Positions 8,988 through 16,420 of a stretch of DNA of 33,627 nucleotides are shown in pieces. The stretch lies in NCBI RefSeq assembly GCF_002838065.1, contig NZ_PIZU01000047.1, forward strand, positions 1-33,627. Reading direction: 5' to 3'. The position numbers and the translations under genes were made by a program. Within the stretch, counting starts at the first letter, position 1, and each line of letters starts with the position of its first letter. This DNA is from Mycobacterium hubeiense. GTDB lineage: Bacteria > Actinomycetota > Actinomycetes > Mycobacteriales > Mycobacteriaceae. The notes beneath the pieces are model-generated. The model worked only from the letters and a program-made list of their open reading frames with translations, was not told the DNA's origin and ran no database searches.

Positions 8988-9794
8988 TTAGGGCCAGTCG
9001 CAACCCGTCAATTCGGCGGAAAGTTCCCATAATCGACGGGCCATGTCGGGGTCGCGGGCCTTCTTGAGTGGTCGGGTGACCCGTGGCTGCCCGAACTGCT
9101 TGAAGCGCGGCGCGAAGTACGTGCCGCTGGGCAGGTCCGTGGTCACCGCGCCGACGCTGGCTCGCGCCGCGGTGGCCACGTTCTGCGGGAAGTTCTTCAA
9201 CCACTGTTGGTCGCGGGCCCAGCCCAGAAACCCCGTCGAGTACCTGGTGATATCGCTGTCGGCACCGCCGGGATCGACCGCGTAGGCGCGCATCCCGCGG
9301 CGGGCCAACTCGTGGACGAACAACATGGTGGCCAATTTGGATTGCGCGTAAGCGGCCCACCACGAGTATCTGCGGGTGTGCCAATTCAGGTCGTCGAGAT
9401 GCAGGCGACCGAGCGCGTGAGCGCCGCTGGCCACCGACACCACCCGATCGGTGATCTGGTCGCCCAGCAGGCATGTCAACGCGAAGTGGCCGAGGTGATT
9501 AATACCCATGTGCGCCTCGAAGCCGTCGACCGTGCGAGTGAGCGGCAGACCGAGCACACCGGCGTTGTTCACCAGTACGTCAACGCTTTCCACTGCTTCG
9601 GCGAACGCGCGCACGCCGGCCAAGTCGGCGAGATCGAGGTGAGCGGCGGTGACGTCGCCGCCGATCTCGTCGGCAGCCCGCTCGGATTTGGCGACATCGC
9701 GTGCGGCGATCACCAGGCTGTGACCCGCGGCGGCCAACGCAGCAGCGGTCGCCTTACCGATGCCGCTGTTGCCGCCGGTGATGATCACCCTCAT
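8988..9794 (-). CDS. Short-chain dehydrogenase/reductase (retinol dehydrogenase-like)
   Basis: This is a 268-residue classical-type SDR oxidoreductase with a Rossmann fold. The nucleotide-binding TGGNSGIG is at residues 6-13, NNAG at 76-79, a catalytic serine in SVASGA (120-125) and the catalytic YxxxK as Tyr149/Lys153 (YAQSK). An Arg pair after the second strand (ARD) suggests NADP(H). The closest style is the retinol dehydrogenase or oxidoreductase group, with the extended DLNWHTRRYSWW segment before the active site. The substrate cannot be deduced. ATG 9794 is chosen; a GTG six bases upstream is an alternative. It is transcribed divergently from the crotonase-like gene, with only about 30 bases between the starts. 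Confidence 0.9.
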   Translation of the reverse strand: MRVIITGGNSGIGKATAAALAAAGHSLVIAARDVAKSERAADEIGGDVTAAHLDLADLAGVRAFAEAVESVDVLVNNAGVLGLPLTRTVDGFEAHMGINHLGHFALTCLLGDQITDRVVSVASGAHALGRLHLDDLNWHTRRYSWWAAYAQSKLATMLFVHELARRGMRAYAVDPGGADSDITRYSTGFLGWARDQQWLKNFPQNVATAARASVGAVTTDLPSGTYFAPRFKQFGQPRVTRPLKKARDPDMARRLWELSAELTGCDWP

Positions 9795-9812
9795 GTCCAC
9801 CGAGTATCCCGC

Positions 9813-9818
9813 TACATT
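9813..9818 (+). promoter_or_regulatory. Putative -10 box for leaderless crotonase-like gene
   Basis: TACATT fits the mycobacterial -10 consensus TANNNT. Its last T is 7 bases before the A of the ATG at 9825, so transcription would begin on the start codon itself. No Shine-Dalgarno sequence precedes this ATG, which agrees with a leaderless mRNA. Confidence 0.5.
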
Positions 9819-9824
9819 CGTCGC

Positions 9825-10598
9825 ATGACTCAGCCGCTTGTCATCAGCAACGACCACGGCCAGGTTCGGGTGCTTACGATGAACCGCCCGGACGCGCGAA
9901 ACGCGTTGAGCCGGGACCTGATCCGGGCGCTCTATGCGGCGCTCGACGAGGCCGACGGCGACGAATCGGTGCGGGCGGTGGTGCTGACAGGCGCGGATCC
10001 CGCATTCTGCGCGGGCGTCGACCTCAAGGAGGCCCAGCGGCTCGGGCTGTCCTATTTCGAGGAGTTCCGGGCGCACAGCTGCATCGACAAGACCTCCGAG
10101 ATGGTCACGCCGATCATCGGCGCGATCAACGGCGCCACCTTCACCGGCGGCCTGGAGATGGCGCTCGGCTGCGACTTCCTGGTGGCCTCGGAACGGGCGG
10201 TGTTCGCCGACACCCATGCCCGCGTGGGCATCCTGCCCGGCGGCGGGATGACCGCGCGGCTCCCCCACGTCGTCGGCTCTGCGATGGCGCGCCGGCTGTC
10301 CATGACCGGTGAGGTGGTCGACGCCGCCCGCGCCGAGCGCATCGGACTGGTCACCGAGGTGGTGCCGCACGAGCAGCTTGTTGGCCGCGCGGTCGAGCTG
10401 GCCACTCAGATCGCGGAGGTGCCCGGCCCAATCATGAAGGGCCTCAAGGAGATCTACCGGCGAGGCGCCGACACCGTCGTCACTCCTGCGCTGGCGGCCG
10501 AGCAGGAGATCGCCGGTGCCCAGACCCGGGATTTCGCGGGGCTCGGCGAGCGATACCGCGCGGTGTCCGAGCACAACAAGAACCAGATCGGACGCTAG
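9825..10598 (+). CDS. Enoyl-CoA hydratase/isomerase (crotonase) family protein
   Basis: This is a 257-residue crotonase-fold protein, a family that binds acyl-CoA thioesters and performs hydration, isomerisation or related chemistry, often in fatty-acid or steroid breakdown. The oxyanion-hole elements are present: FCAGVDL (residues 61-67) and the GG of FTGGLEMALGCD. The first catalytic glutamate, Glu111, is kept. The second, expected in a PE.KLG-like motif, is replaced by His131 in FADTHARVGILPGGG, so normal two-glutamate hydratase chemistry is doubtful. ATG 9825 is supported by the TACATT box placed for a leaderless start. It converges with the PIG-L gene, one base between stops. The substrate is unknown. 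Confidence 0.9.
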   Translation: MTQPLVISNDHGQVRVLTMNRPDARNALSRDLIRALYAALDEADGDESVRAVVLTGADPAFCAGVDLKEAQRLGLSYFEEFRAHSCIDKTSEMVTPIIGAINGATFTGGLEMALGCDFLVASERAVFADTHARVGILPGGGMTARLPHVVGSAMARRLSMTGEVVDAARAERIGLVTEVVPHEQLVGRAVELATQIAEVPGPIMKGLKEIYRRGADTVVTPALAAEQEIAGAQTRDFAGLGERYRAVSEHNKNQIGR

Positions 10599-10599
10599 G

Positions 10600-11274
10600 T
10601 CAGCGGCGCCGCCGCAGAATGAAACCCACGATGTGGCGGCCACCGAACTCGGGGTGCGGCTGGGTGGTCATCTCGACCTGTTGGCGGGCCTGCTCCTCGA
10701 CGGGGGTATCCGGATCCAGCACCGACAGATACGCGAAATGCGCGGAAAGTGATTCGACGGCGACGTCGACGTACCCGTCGACGGTCTCGCCGTGCGTCAT
10801 CTCCGGTCCGTTTTCGAACAACCAGCGCGGCGGATCGGACAGGGTGTCATAGGCCTTTGCGACCGCAGTGGCGAACTCGATGTGGTCGCGCTGGTTCGGT
10901 TGTCCGGGCGCCCACTCCGGGCCGCTGTAGATGGTGATGACGACATCGGGCTTGATTGCGGTGATGGCGTCGGCGATCTTGGCCCGCAGCTCGGGGGTGT
11001 CGCGGATCTGGCCGTCGGGGAAGTCCCAGAACACCACGTCGTCGACCCCGACGATGGCCGCCGAGTGCCGCTGTTCGCGTTCACGCACCGGGCCCGCCTT
11101 CTCCGGCGGAATGCCCGCGATGCCCGCCTCACCCCGCGACGCCAGCGCGTAGTAAACGGTCCGGCCCGCGGCCGTCCACTTGGCGACGGCGGCGCCGATG
11201 CCGTACTCGGGGTCATCGGGATGGGGCACCAGGACCAGAGCGGTGCTCCAGCCGGCGGGGAACGGCTCGGGCAT
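10600..11274 (-). CDS. PIG-L/LmbE family zinc deacetylase
   Basis: This 224-residue protein belongs to the PIG-L (LmbE) family of zinc-dependent N-deacetylases, whose mycobacterial members include MshB of mycothiol synthesis and the amidase Mca. The metal-binding AHPDD-type motif appears as PHPDDPE (His18, Asp20, Asp21) and the third ligand as His131 in NQRDHIEF. The length is shorter than MshB or Mca (around 290-300), so it is likely a different family member, and the substrate is not evident. It starts 4 bases after the TetR gene on the same strand, so the two form one unit that the regulator probably controls. Confidence 0.88.
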   Translation of the reverse strand: MPEPFPAGWSTALVLVPHPDDPEYGIGAAVAKWTAAGRTVYYALASRGEAGIAGIPPEKAGPVREREQRHSAAIVGVDDVVFWDFPDGQIRDTPELRAKIADAITAIKPDVVITIYSGPEWAPGQPNQRDHIEFATAVAKAYDTLSDPPRWLFENGPEMTHGETVDGYVDVAVESLSAHFAYLSVLDPDTPVEEQARQQVEMTTQPHPEFGGRHIVGFILRRRR

Positions 11275-11278
11275 GTGG

Positions 11279-11881
11279 CTATGCCACCACACCGTGCACG
11301 ACGATGGCGGCGGTGTGCTCAACCCAGTCGTCGTCGAGTTCCTCGTCCGTGCGCAGCAGCAGGCGCAACATGGTCGCGCCGCCGATCACTTCGACCAGCC
11401 GGTCGGCGTCGACGTCGGCGTGCACTTCGCCGCGCTGCACCGCCTCGTGCACCCGCCGCCGCACCGCGTCGAACACGCCCGCGAACCGCTCCCGCACGCG
11501 CGCGTTGAGCTCGGCGTCGGTGGCGACGTCGGCGATCAACCCGGGCAGTGCCGCGCGCACCACCGGGCTGGTGAACACGTCGCGGGTGGCCGCGATCATC
11601 GCGCGTACGTCGGCGGCGATGTCCCCGGCCGGGGTGACCAACGCCGTCGGCGCGGCCGGAAACGCGGCCTCGTGCACCAACTCCGCCTTGCTCGACCATC
11701 GGCGGTACAGCGCGGTCTTGGTGGTGCCGGCCCGTTCGGCGACCGCGGCCATGGTCAGGTTCGAATAACCGCTTTCGACAAGCAGATCCGCCGTTGCCTG
11801 CAATATGGCAGCGTCGATTCGCGGATCTCGGGGCCGTCCGGCACCCGGGGCCTTGTCAACCGGTGACGGGTCTGCTTTCAT
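11279..11881 (-). CDS. TetR family transcriptional regulator (Rv3167c-like)
   Basis: This is a 200-residue TetR-type repressor. The N-terminal DNA-binding domain spans about residues 22-68 (AILQATADLLVESGYSNLTMAAVAERAGTTKTALYRRWSSKAELV), a textbook TetR helix-turn-helix; the rest is the all-helical ligand domain. ATG 11881 is preferred over GTG 11893 because the predicted -10 box puts transcription start downstream of that GTG. It is divergent from a phosphotransferase gene with a palindrome between them. The same arrangement (TetR, then a phosphotransferase, then a 380-residue protein) matches M. tuberculosis Rv3167c-Rv3168-Rv3169 as I recall it. It likely represses itself, the PIG-L gene and the divergent pair. 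Confidence 0.9.
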   Translation of the reverse strand: MKADPSPVDKAPGAGRPRDPRIDAAILQATADLLVESGYSNLTMAAVAERAGTTKTALYRRWSSKAELVHEAAFPAAPTALVTPAGDIAADVRAMIAATRDVFTSPVVRAALPGLIADVATDAELNARVRERFAGVFDAVRRRVHEAVQRGEVHADVDADRLVEVIGGATMLRLLLRTDEELDDDWVEHTAAIVVHGVVA

Positions 11882-11895
11882 AACGCTACCCACCG

Positions 11896-11908
11896 TATCG
11901 TAATTACG
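11896..11908. promoter_or_regulatory. Overlapping divergent -10 boxes and 10-bp palindrome (putative TetR operator)
   Basis: The palindrome CGTAATTACG (11899-11908) sits in the 44-base gap between the TetR gene and the phosphotransferase gene. A forward TATCGT (11896-11901) and a reverse TACGAT (11902-11897) both fit TANNNT and overlap each other and the palindrome. One bound repressor would block both promoters. Operator function is inferred. Confidence 0.5.
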
Positions 11909-11925
11909 GCCGAAGGAAAGAACAC

Positions 11926-13044
11926 ATGCCTAGCGAACCGGCTGTCGAAGACGTCAGCCGCCTCCAACACTCGAGTCGAGACATCAACTCGCTGCCCGGC
12001 GTGATGGCGCGCTGGCTGTCGACGGTGCTGCCTGGGGGCGTAACCCCGCAGGTCACCGTGGAGAGCGGTGTCGATGCGAACGGAATGTCTTCGGAGACAA
12101 TCATTTTGACCGTCCGGTGGGACGGCGAGGAACAGAGGCTGGTGGCGCGGGTCGCTCCGACTCCCGAAGACGTCCCGGTGTTCGACTCGTACCGGCTGGA
12201 CCACCAATTCGAGGTGATGCGGCTGGTGGCGGAGAAGACCGATGTGCCGGTGCCGAGGGTGCGCTGGCTGGAGCCGACGGGCTCGGTGCTCGGCACGCCG
12301 TTCTTCCTGATGGACCTGGTCGAGGGCGTGGTGCCGCCCGACGTCATGCCGTACACGTTCGGCGACAACTGGTTCTACGACGCACCCGCCGAGCGCCAGC
12401 GCGAACTGCAGGACAGCACCGTCGAGGTACTCGCGAAGCTGCATTCGATTCCCGATCCGGAGACGACATTCGGGTTCTTGGCCAAAGGCGCTTCGGACAA
12501 TGCCCTTCGACGCAATCTCGACTGGCTGCAAGCGTGGTACCGGTTCGCGGTGCCGGACATCGGCCGGTCAGAACTGCTGGAGCGGGCGTTGCAATGGCTG
12601 GAGGACAACTGGCCCGCCGACGTCGCCGCCACCGATCCCGTTCTGATATGGGGTGATTCGCGCATCGGCAATGTGCTCTATCAGGACTTCCGGCCGGCCG
12701 CGGTATTGGACTGGGAAATGGCGACGCTGGGGCCGCGCGAGATGGACGTAGCGTGGATGATCTTCGCGCACATGGTCTTTCAGGAGCTCACCGGCTTGGC
12801 CGGCCTGCCGGGCATGCCGGACTTCATGCGGGAAGACGACGTGAAGGCCACGTACACCGCGCTGACCGGGGTTGAGCTCGGCGATCTGCACTGGTTCTAC
12901 GTGTACTCCGGGGTGATCTGGGCGTGTGTGTTCATGCGCACCGGTGCGCGCCGCGTGCGGTTCGGCGAGATCGAGAAGCCCGACGACGTGGAATCGCTGT
13001 TCTACCACGGATCTTTGCTGAAAAAGCTGATTGGAGAAGCGTAA
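11926..13044 (+). CDS. Aminoglycoside phosphotransferase (APH)-fold kinase-like protein (Rv3168-like)
   Basis: The 372-residue protein has the kinase fold of the APH/choline kinase superfamily. The catalytic loop reads IWGDSRIGNVLYQ, with Asp244 and Asn249, followed by the metal-binding aspartate in LDWEMA (Asp262). The usual His of the HxDxxxxN motif is replaced by Trp242. The N-terminal lobe includes RLVARVAP, likely with the nucleotide-binding region, and FEVMRLVAE. Its context and sequence style match M. tuberculosis Rv3168. True aminoglycoside resistance should not be assumed: most such environmental actinobacterial members act on unknown small molecules. The ribosome binding site GAAGGAAAG (11911-11919) supports ATG 11926. 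The stop overlaps the next start (TAATG). Confidence 0.85.
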   Translation: MPSEPAVEDVSRLQHSSRDINSLPGVMARWLSTVLPGGVTPQVTVESGVDANGMSSETIILTVRWDGEEQRLVARVAPTPEDVPVFDSYRLDHQFEVMRLVAEKTDVPVPRVRWLEPTGSVLGTPFFLMDLVEGVVPPDVMPYTFGDNWFYDAPAERQRELQDSTVEVLAKLHSIPDPETTFGFLAKGASDNALRRNLDWLQAWYRFAVPDIGRSELLERALQWLEDNWPADVAATDPVLIWGDSRIGNVLYQDFRPAAVLDWEMATLGPREMDVAWMIFAHMVFQELTGLAGLPGMPDFMREDDVKATYTALTGVELGDLHWFYVYSGVIWACVFMRTGARRVRFGEIEKPDDVESLFYHGSLLKKLIGEA

Positions 13045-14186
13045 TGCTCGGTCCTGTCGACGAATTCCCCGTCCACCAGGTTCCGCAGCCGATCGCCTGG
13101 GCCGGCTCGTCGGACCGCAACTTCTACGACCGCTCGTACCTGAACGCCCACGACCGCACCGGCGACATCTTCCTGATCACCGGCATCGGGTACTACCCGA
13201 ACCTCGGGGTGAAGGACGCGTTCGTATTGGTCCGTCGCCGGAGCCGCGGAGCCGGCGACATCCAGCCGAGCGACGTCCAGACCGCCGTGCACTTGAGCGA
13301 CGGTATCGATCAGGACCGGCTCAACCCGCACGTCGGCGGCTACCGCATCGAGGTCACCGAGCCCCTGCGCAAGCAGCGGGTGATCCTGGAGGAAACCGAG
13401 GGCATCGCCGTCGACCTCACTTGGGAGGGGCTCTTCGACGTGGTACAGGAGCAGCGGCATCTGCTGCGCACCGGCAACCGGGTGACGCTGGATGCGCAGC
13501 GGTTCGCGCAGCTGGGCACCTGGAGCGGTGTCATCGCGATCGACGGCGAAGAGATCACCGTCGACCCGTCGGTGTGGATCGGGTCGCGGGACCGGTCGTG
13601 GGGCATCCGGCCGATCGGTGAGCCGGAGCCCGCGGGCCGCCCGGCGCACCCGCCGTTCGAGGGCATGTGGTGGCTTTATGTGCCCATGGCTTTCGACGAC
13701 TTCGCGATCGTGCTGATCATCCAGGAGGAGCCTTCCGGGTTCCGGTCGTTGAACGACTGCACCCGGATCTGGCGCGACGGCCGCGTCGAACAACTCGGCT
13801 GGCCGCGGGTCAAGATCCACTACACGTCGGGTACCCGAATCCCTTATGGCGCAACGATTTCGACGGAAACCTCCGATGGCACACCGGTGGTGTTCGAGGT
13901 CGAGTCCAAGCTGCCGGTGCCGATCCACATCGGCGGCGGCTACGGCGGCGACCCGGACTGGCTGCACGGCATGTGGAAGGGCGAGAAATTCACCGAACGG
14001 CTGACCTACGACATGACCGACCCCGCCGTCGCGGGCCGGGCGATGTTCGGCGTCATCGACCACGTCGGACGGGCCACATGTGAGGTGGGCGGCAAGACGG
14101 TCGAGGGTTGGGGCCTGTTCGAGCACGGGGCGCTGGGCCGGCACGACCCGTCGGGATTCAAAGACTGGTTGACGGTCGCGCCGTAG
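13044..14186 (+). CDS. Conserved mycobacterial protein of unknown function (Rv3169-like)
   Basis: The 380-residue product has no catalytic motif I can name. It is rich in beta-type, aromatic stretches (FYDRSYLNAHDRTGDIFLITGIGYYPNLGV, MWWLYVPMAFDDFAIVLII) and repeated charged turns, and is likely an all-beta, lipocalin- or AttH-like double barrel, which is an inference from pattern only. There is no signal peptide and no membrane helix. The ATG overlaps the stop of the APH-like gene (TAATG), so the two proteins are translationally coupled and probably act together, as the Rv3168-Rv3169 pair would in M. tuberculosis. It converges with a small HTH gene 6 bases away. Confidence 0.75.
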   Translation: MLGPVDEFPVHQVPQPIAWAGSSDRNFYDRSYLNAHDRTGDIFLITGIGYYPNLGVKDAFVLVRRRSRGAGDIQPSDVQTAVHLSDGIDQDRLNPHVGGYRIEVTEPLRKQRVILEETEGIAVDLTWEGLFDVVQEQRHLLRTGNRVTLDAQRFAQLGTWSGVIAIDGEEITVDPSVWIGSRDRSWGIRPIGEPEPAGRPAHPPFEGMWWLYVPMAFDDFAIVLIIQEEPSGFRSLNDCTRIWRDGRVEQLGWPRVKIHYTSGTRIPYGATISTETSDGTPVVFEVESKLPVPIHIGGGYGGDPDWLHGMWKGEKFTERLTYDMTDPAVAGRAMFGVIDHVGRATCEVGGKTVEGWGLFEHGALGRHDPSGFKDWLTVAP

Positions 14187-14192
14187 GTCTCA

Positions 14193-14510
14193 CTATCGCG
14201 TGAAGCGGCGGTGCAACGACTGCTTGGACAGGCCGAGCACCCTGCCGATCTCGCCCCACGAGAACCCGACGGCGCGGGCTTTGCGGACCGCTTCGTCGTA
14301 GCGTTCGCGGGCGCGCGCGAGATCCTCACGGGCGGCGGCGAGTTCGCGCCAGCTGTCGCCGCTGTAGAAGTCCGCGACCACAGCATCGGGCGCGTCGGTG
14401 TCGATCAGATCGCGCTGTTCGCCCGCTGTTTCGATCTCCTCCAGCGTGCGGCGGCGGATCTCGAGCAGCTCGGGGTCGTCCATCCACCATGGCCTGGGTT
14501 TGTCGTCCAT
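14193..14510 (-). CDS. Small helix-turn-helix DNA-binding protein
   Basis: The 105-residue protein ends in a clear helix-turn-helix, AVGFSWGEIGRVLGLSKQSLHRRF (about residues 80-103), of the sigma-factor region 4 or homeodomain-like type. A helical, charged segment rich in Ala, Arg and Glu (WRELAAAREDLARARERYDEAVRKA) precedes it and could form a dimerising coiled coil. The N-terminus is acidic and tryptophan-rich (MDDKPRPWWMDDPELLE). ATG 14510 has a purine-rich AGAGGTGG upstream. Two nearly identical palindromes lie 20 to 87 bases upstream of the start, the natural operator for a small dimeric regulator. It may be autoregulatory and may also control the divergent or upstream membrane gene. Confidence 0.75.
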   Translation of the reverse strand: MDDKPRPWWMDDPELLEIRRRTLEEIETAGEQRDLIDTDAPDAVVADFYSGDSWRELAAAREDLARARERYDEAVRKARAVGFSWGEIGRVLGLSKQSLHRRFTR

Positions 14511-14529
14511 AGGGCCACCTCTTCCGCAG

Positions 14530-14549
14530 GCGTCAGCATGTGCTGACGC
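14530..14549. promoter_or_regulatory. Palindromic operator-like site, copy 1
   Basis: A 20-base palindrome, GCGTCAGCATGTGCTGACGC, made of 9-base inverted half-sites around a 2-base centre. It is 20 bases upstream of the start of the small HTH gene and matches copy 2 at 19 of 20 positions. It is a probable protein-binding site. Confidence 0.6.
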
Positions 14550-14573
14550 GGTCTCCAGGGACATGTCTCTTGC

Positions 14574-14597
14574 CCGCGTCAGCACGTGCTGACGCGG
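14574..14597. promoter_or_regulatory. Palindromic operator-like site, copy 2
   Basis: A perfect 24-base palindrome with core GCGTCAGCACGTGCTGACGC at 14576-14595, exactly 46 bases from copy 1. It differs from copy 1 in one central base. It lies between the frameshifted membrane-protein gene and the small HTH gene. The pair suggests cooperative binding by one regulator. Confidence 0.6.
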
Positions 14598-14634
14598 TTT
14601 CGCGAAGTATGCACCGACCCTGTGACAACACCAG

Positions 14635-14993
14635 TCACATAAGCGCGACCGCCAACAACGCCGCCGCCGCGACCGCCTCGACGAGGCAATAAACCAGTTC
14701 GGGTAGAACGACGTCCGGTCCCCAACCGCAGCGGCGACGACACGGCCGAACGCCATCCCGGCCAGCGCCGCGCCGACCGTGACCAGAATGCCGGTCCGGT
14801 GCGTGTCGTCCATAGCGGCGTACGCCAGGACCGCCGCGATCGCGACGCCGAATCCGCCGTACACCGCCCGCACTTCGGAGCGCGACGCGTCATGCCCAAG
14901 CTCGAGCCCGAACGGCCGGACCAACGCCCCCTGAGCCACCAGCCCGTAGATCCCCATGCCGAAGAAGAACACGGCGATGACGGCGACTGCCAC
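14635..14993 (-). pseudogene. DUF4345-type four-helix membrane protein, frameshifted near its end
   Basis: Reading from GTG 14993, with ribosome binding site GGAGG five bases before it, gives a small membrane protein with the DUF4345 pattern: VAVIAVFFFGMGIYGLVAQG, then a loop with ELGHDASRSEVRAVYGG, then two more helices and DRTSFYPNWF. At about 14690 (after the codons for NWF) the frame fails. Adding one base there restores YCLVEAVAAAALLAVALM and a TGA at 14635-14637, giving the normal family length of about 119 residues. So one base appears lost at a TTTA/AAAT run, either a real mutation or a sequencing error. In the uncorrected frame translation runs on into unlikely Arg/Cys-rich sequence. 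Confidence 0.7.
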
Positions 14994-15028
14994 GGTAGCC
15001 TCCTGTCCAAAGTGACGAGGAGGCCAGC

Positions 15029-16408
15029 ATGCCACTGGTGGGTGCGGGACAGCTCGCAAAAGCGGTACGAGACAAGCAGATCTCCCCGCACGAATTGGTC
15101 GAAGAGTCGCTGCGGCGCATCGACGCCGCGAACTCGACATTGAACGCCGTCGTCCGCATGCGCGCCGAAGAGGCTCTCGCCGAGGCGGATTCTCTCGACG
15201 AGTCGCGCCGCACCGGTCCGCTCGCCGGGCTCCCGCTGCTCGTCAAGGACCTCTCCGACGTCGCCGGCATGCCGACGACCTACGGCTCATCGCCCTACGC
15301 CGATGCTGCACCCGCCACCGCGGACGCCACGGCCGTCGCCCGCCTGCGCGCGGCCGGCGCCATCGTCGTCGGCAAGACCAACACACCCGCATTCGGCTGG
15401 ACCGCCTTCACCGACAACATGGTGTTCGGCGCCACCCGTAACCCGTGGAATCCGCAGCGCTCCCCCGGCCGTTCCAGCGGCGGGTCCGCCGCTGCGCTGG
15501 CGGCAGGGCTCGCGCCGTTGGCGACGACGACCGACGGCGGCGGCTCGGTGCGCATCCCTGCCTCGATGTGCGGACTCGTCGGGTACAAGCCGACCCTCGG
15601 CGTCGTCGGTCGCGACACGGCGCCACCGTGGCTCACGTTCTCGACCGCGGGCGCGACCAACACGAATCTCACCGACGTGCTGCTCGAGATGTCGGTGATG
15701 GCCGGCCCGACCGCCACCGACATCAACGCGCTCCCGCCCGGCGCGGTGACGATCCAGCCGCAAAAGCCGTCCCGCGTCTTCGCGGTGCGCACCTTGCGCT
15801 CCGATGTCGACCCCGCGATCGAGAGCGCGTTCGACGCGACGCTCGGGGCGCTCGAGAACGCCGGACTGCCCGTCGAGCGCATCGCTAATCCCTTGGATCC
15901 GGGCGCTCCTCGCGCGTGGTTCCTCATCGGCGCAGCCGAAGTCGCGCAGGCGCTCGCGTCGTGGATGGATCGGTGGGACGAATTCGAGCGCGGGCTGGCC
16001 CGCATGCTCTACGCGGGCACAACCGTCAGCATCGACGATTACGTTGCGGCGCAACGGCTGCGCTACGCCGTCGCAGGCCAGCTCGAAACCCTTCTGGGTG
16101 ACGACGCCGTGCTCGTCACGCCGACCTGCAATTGCACGTCATGGCCGGCGGAAGGGCCGTTGCCCACCGCCGCAGGCGAAGTCACCGACGACCCGATGAT
16201 CCCGGTGAACACCGTCGAGCTGAACTTCACCGGCCATCCGGGCGTCTCGGTGCCGATCGGTGTGAGCCCCGAGGGCGTGCCGATCGGGATGCAGATCGTG
16301 GCGCCCCGTTTCGGGGATCGCTACGCGCTGGGGCTTGCGGCGATGCTCGGTGACATCAGACCGTGGCCCGAAATCGCCCCCGGCTATGAGCCGTTCGGCA
16401 TCGCGTGA
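15029..16408 (+). CDS. Amidase signature family enzyme
   Basis: A 459-residue amidase of the signature family, which hydrolyses amide bonds through a Ser-cisSer-Lys triad. All three residues are visible: Lys73 in LLVKDLSDVAG, Ser149 in PGRSSGGSAAALAAG, and the nucleophile Ser173 in TTDGGGSVRIP. The Ser149-Ser173 spacing of 24 matches the family. The C-terminal part with NFTGHPGVSVPIG is typical. It has no signal peptide, so it is cytoplasmic. The substrate is unknown; it could be a general amide hydrolase or a GatA-like stand-alone amidase. A strong ribosome binding site, GAGGAGG at 15017-15023, supports ATG 15029. It is divergent from the DUF4345 gene and converges with a monooxygenase gene. 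Confidence 0.92.
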   Translation: MPLVGAGQLAKAVRDKQISPHELVEESLRRIDAANSTLNAVVRMRAEEALAEADSLDESRRTGPLAGLPLLVKDLSDVAGMPTTYGSSPYADAAPATADATAVARLRAAGAIVVGKTNTPAFGWTAFTDNMVFGATRNPWNPQRSPGRSSGGSAAALAAGLAPLATTTDGGGSVRIPASMCGLVGYKPTLGVVGRDTAPPWLTFSTAGATNTNLTDVLLEMSVMAGPTATDINALPPGAVTIQPQKPSRVFAVRTLRSDVDPAIESAFDATLGALENAGLPVERIANPLDPGAPRAWFLIGAAEVAQALASWMDRWDEFERGLARMLYAGTTVSIDDYVAAQRLRYAVAGQLETLLGDDAVLVTPTCNCTSWPAEGPLPTAAGEVTDDPMIPVNTVELNFTGHPGVSVPIGVSPEGVPIGMQIVAPRFGDRYALGLAAMLGDIRPWPEIAPGYEPFGIA

Positions 16409-16420
16409 AGCAGGCGTGAA

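Noticed and set aside
11926..13044. Aminoglycoside resistance gene
   Set aside because: The fold is APH-like but the catalytic His is Trp and the context is that of a conserved mycobacterial chromosomal locus; resistance function is not supported.
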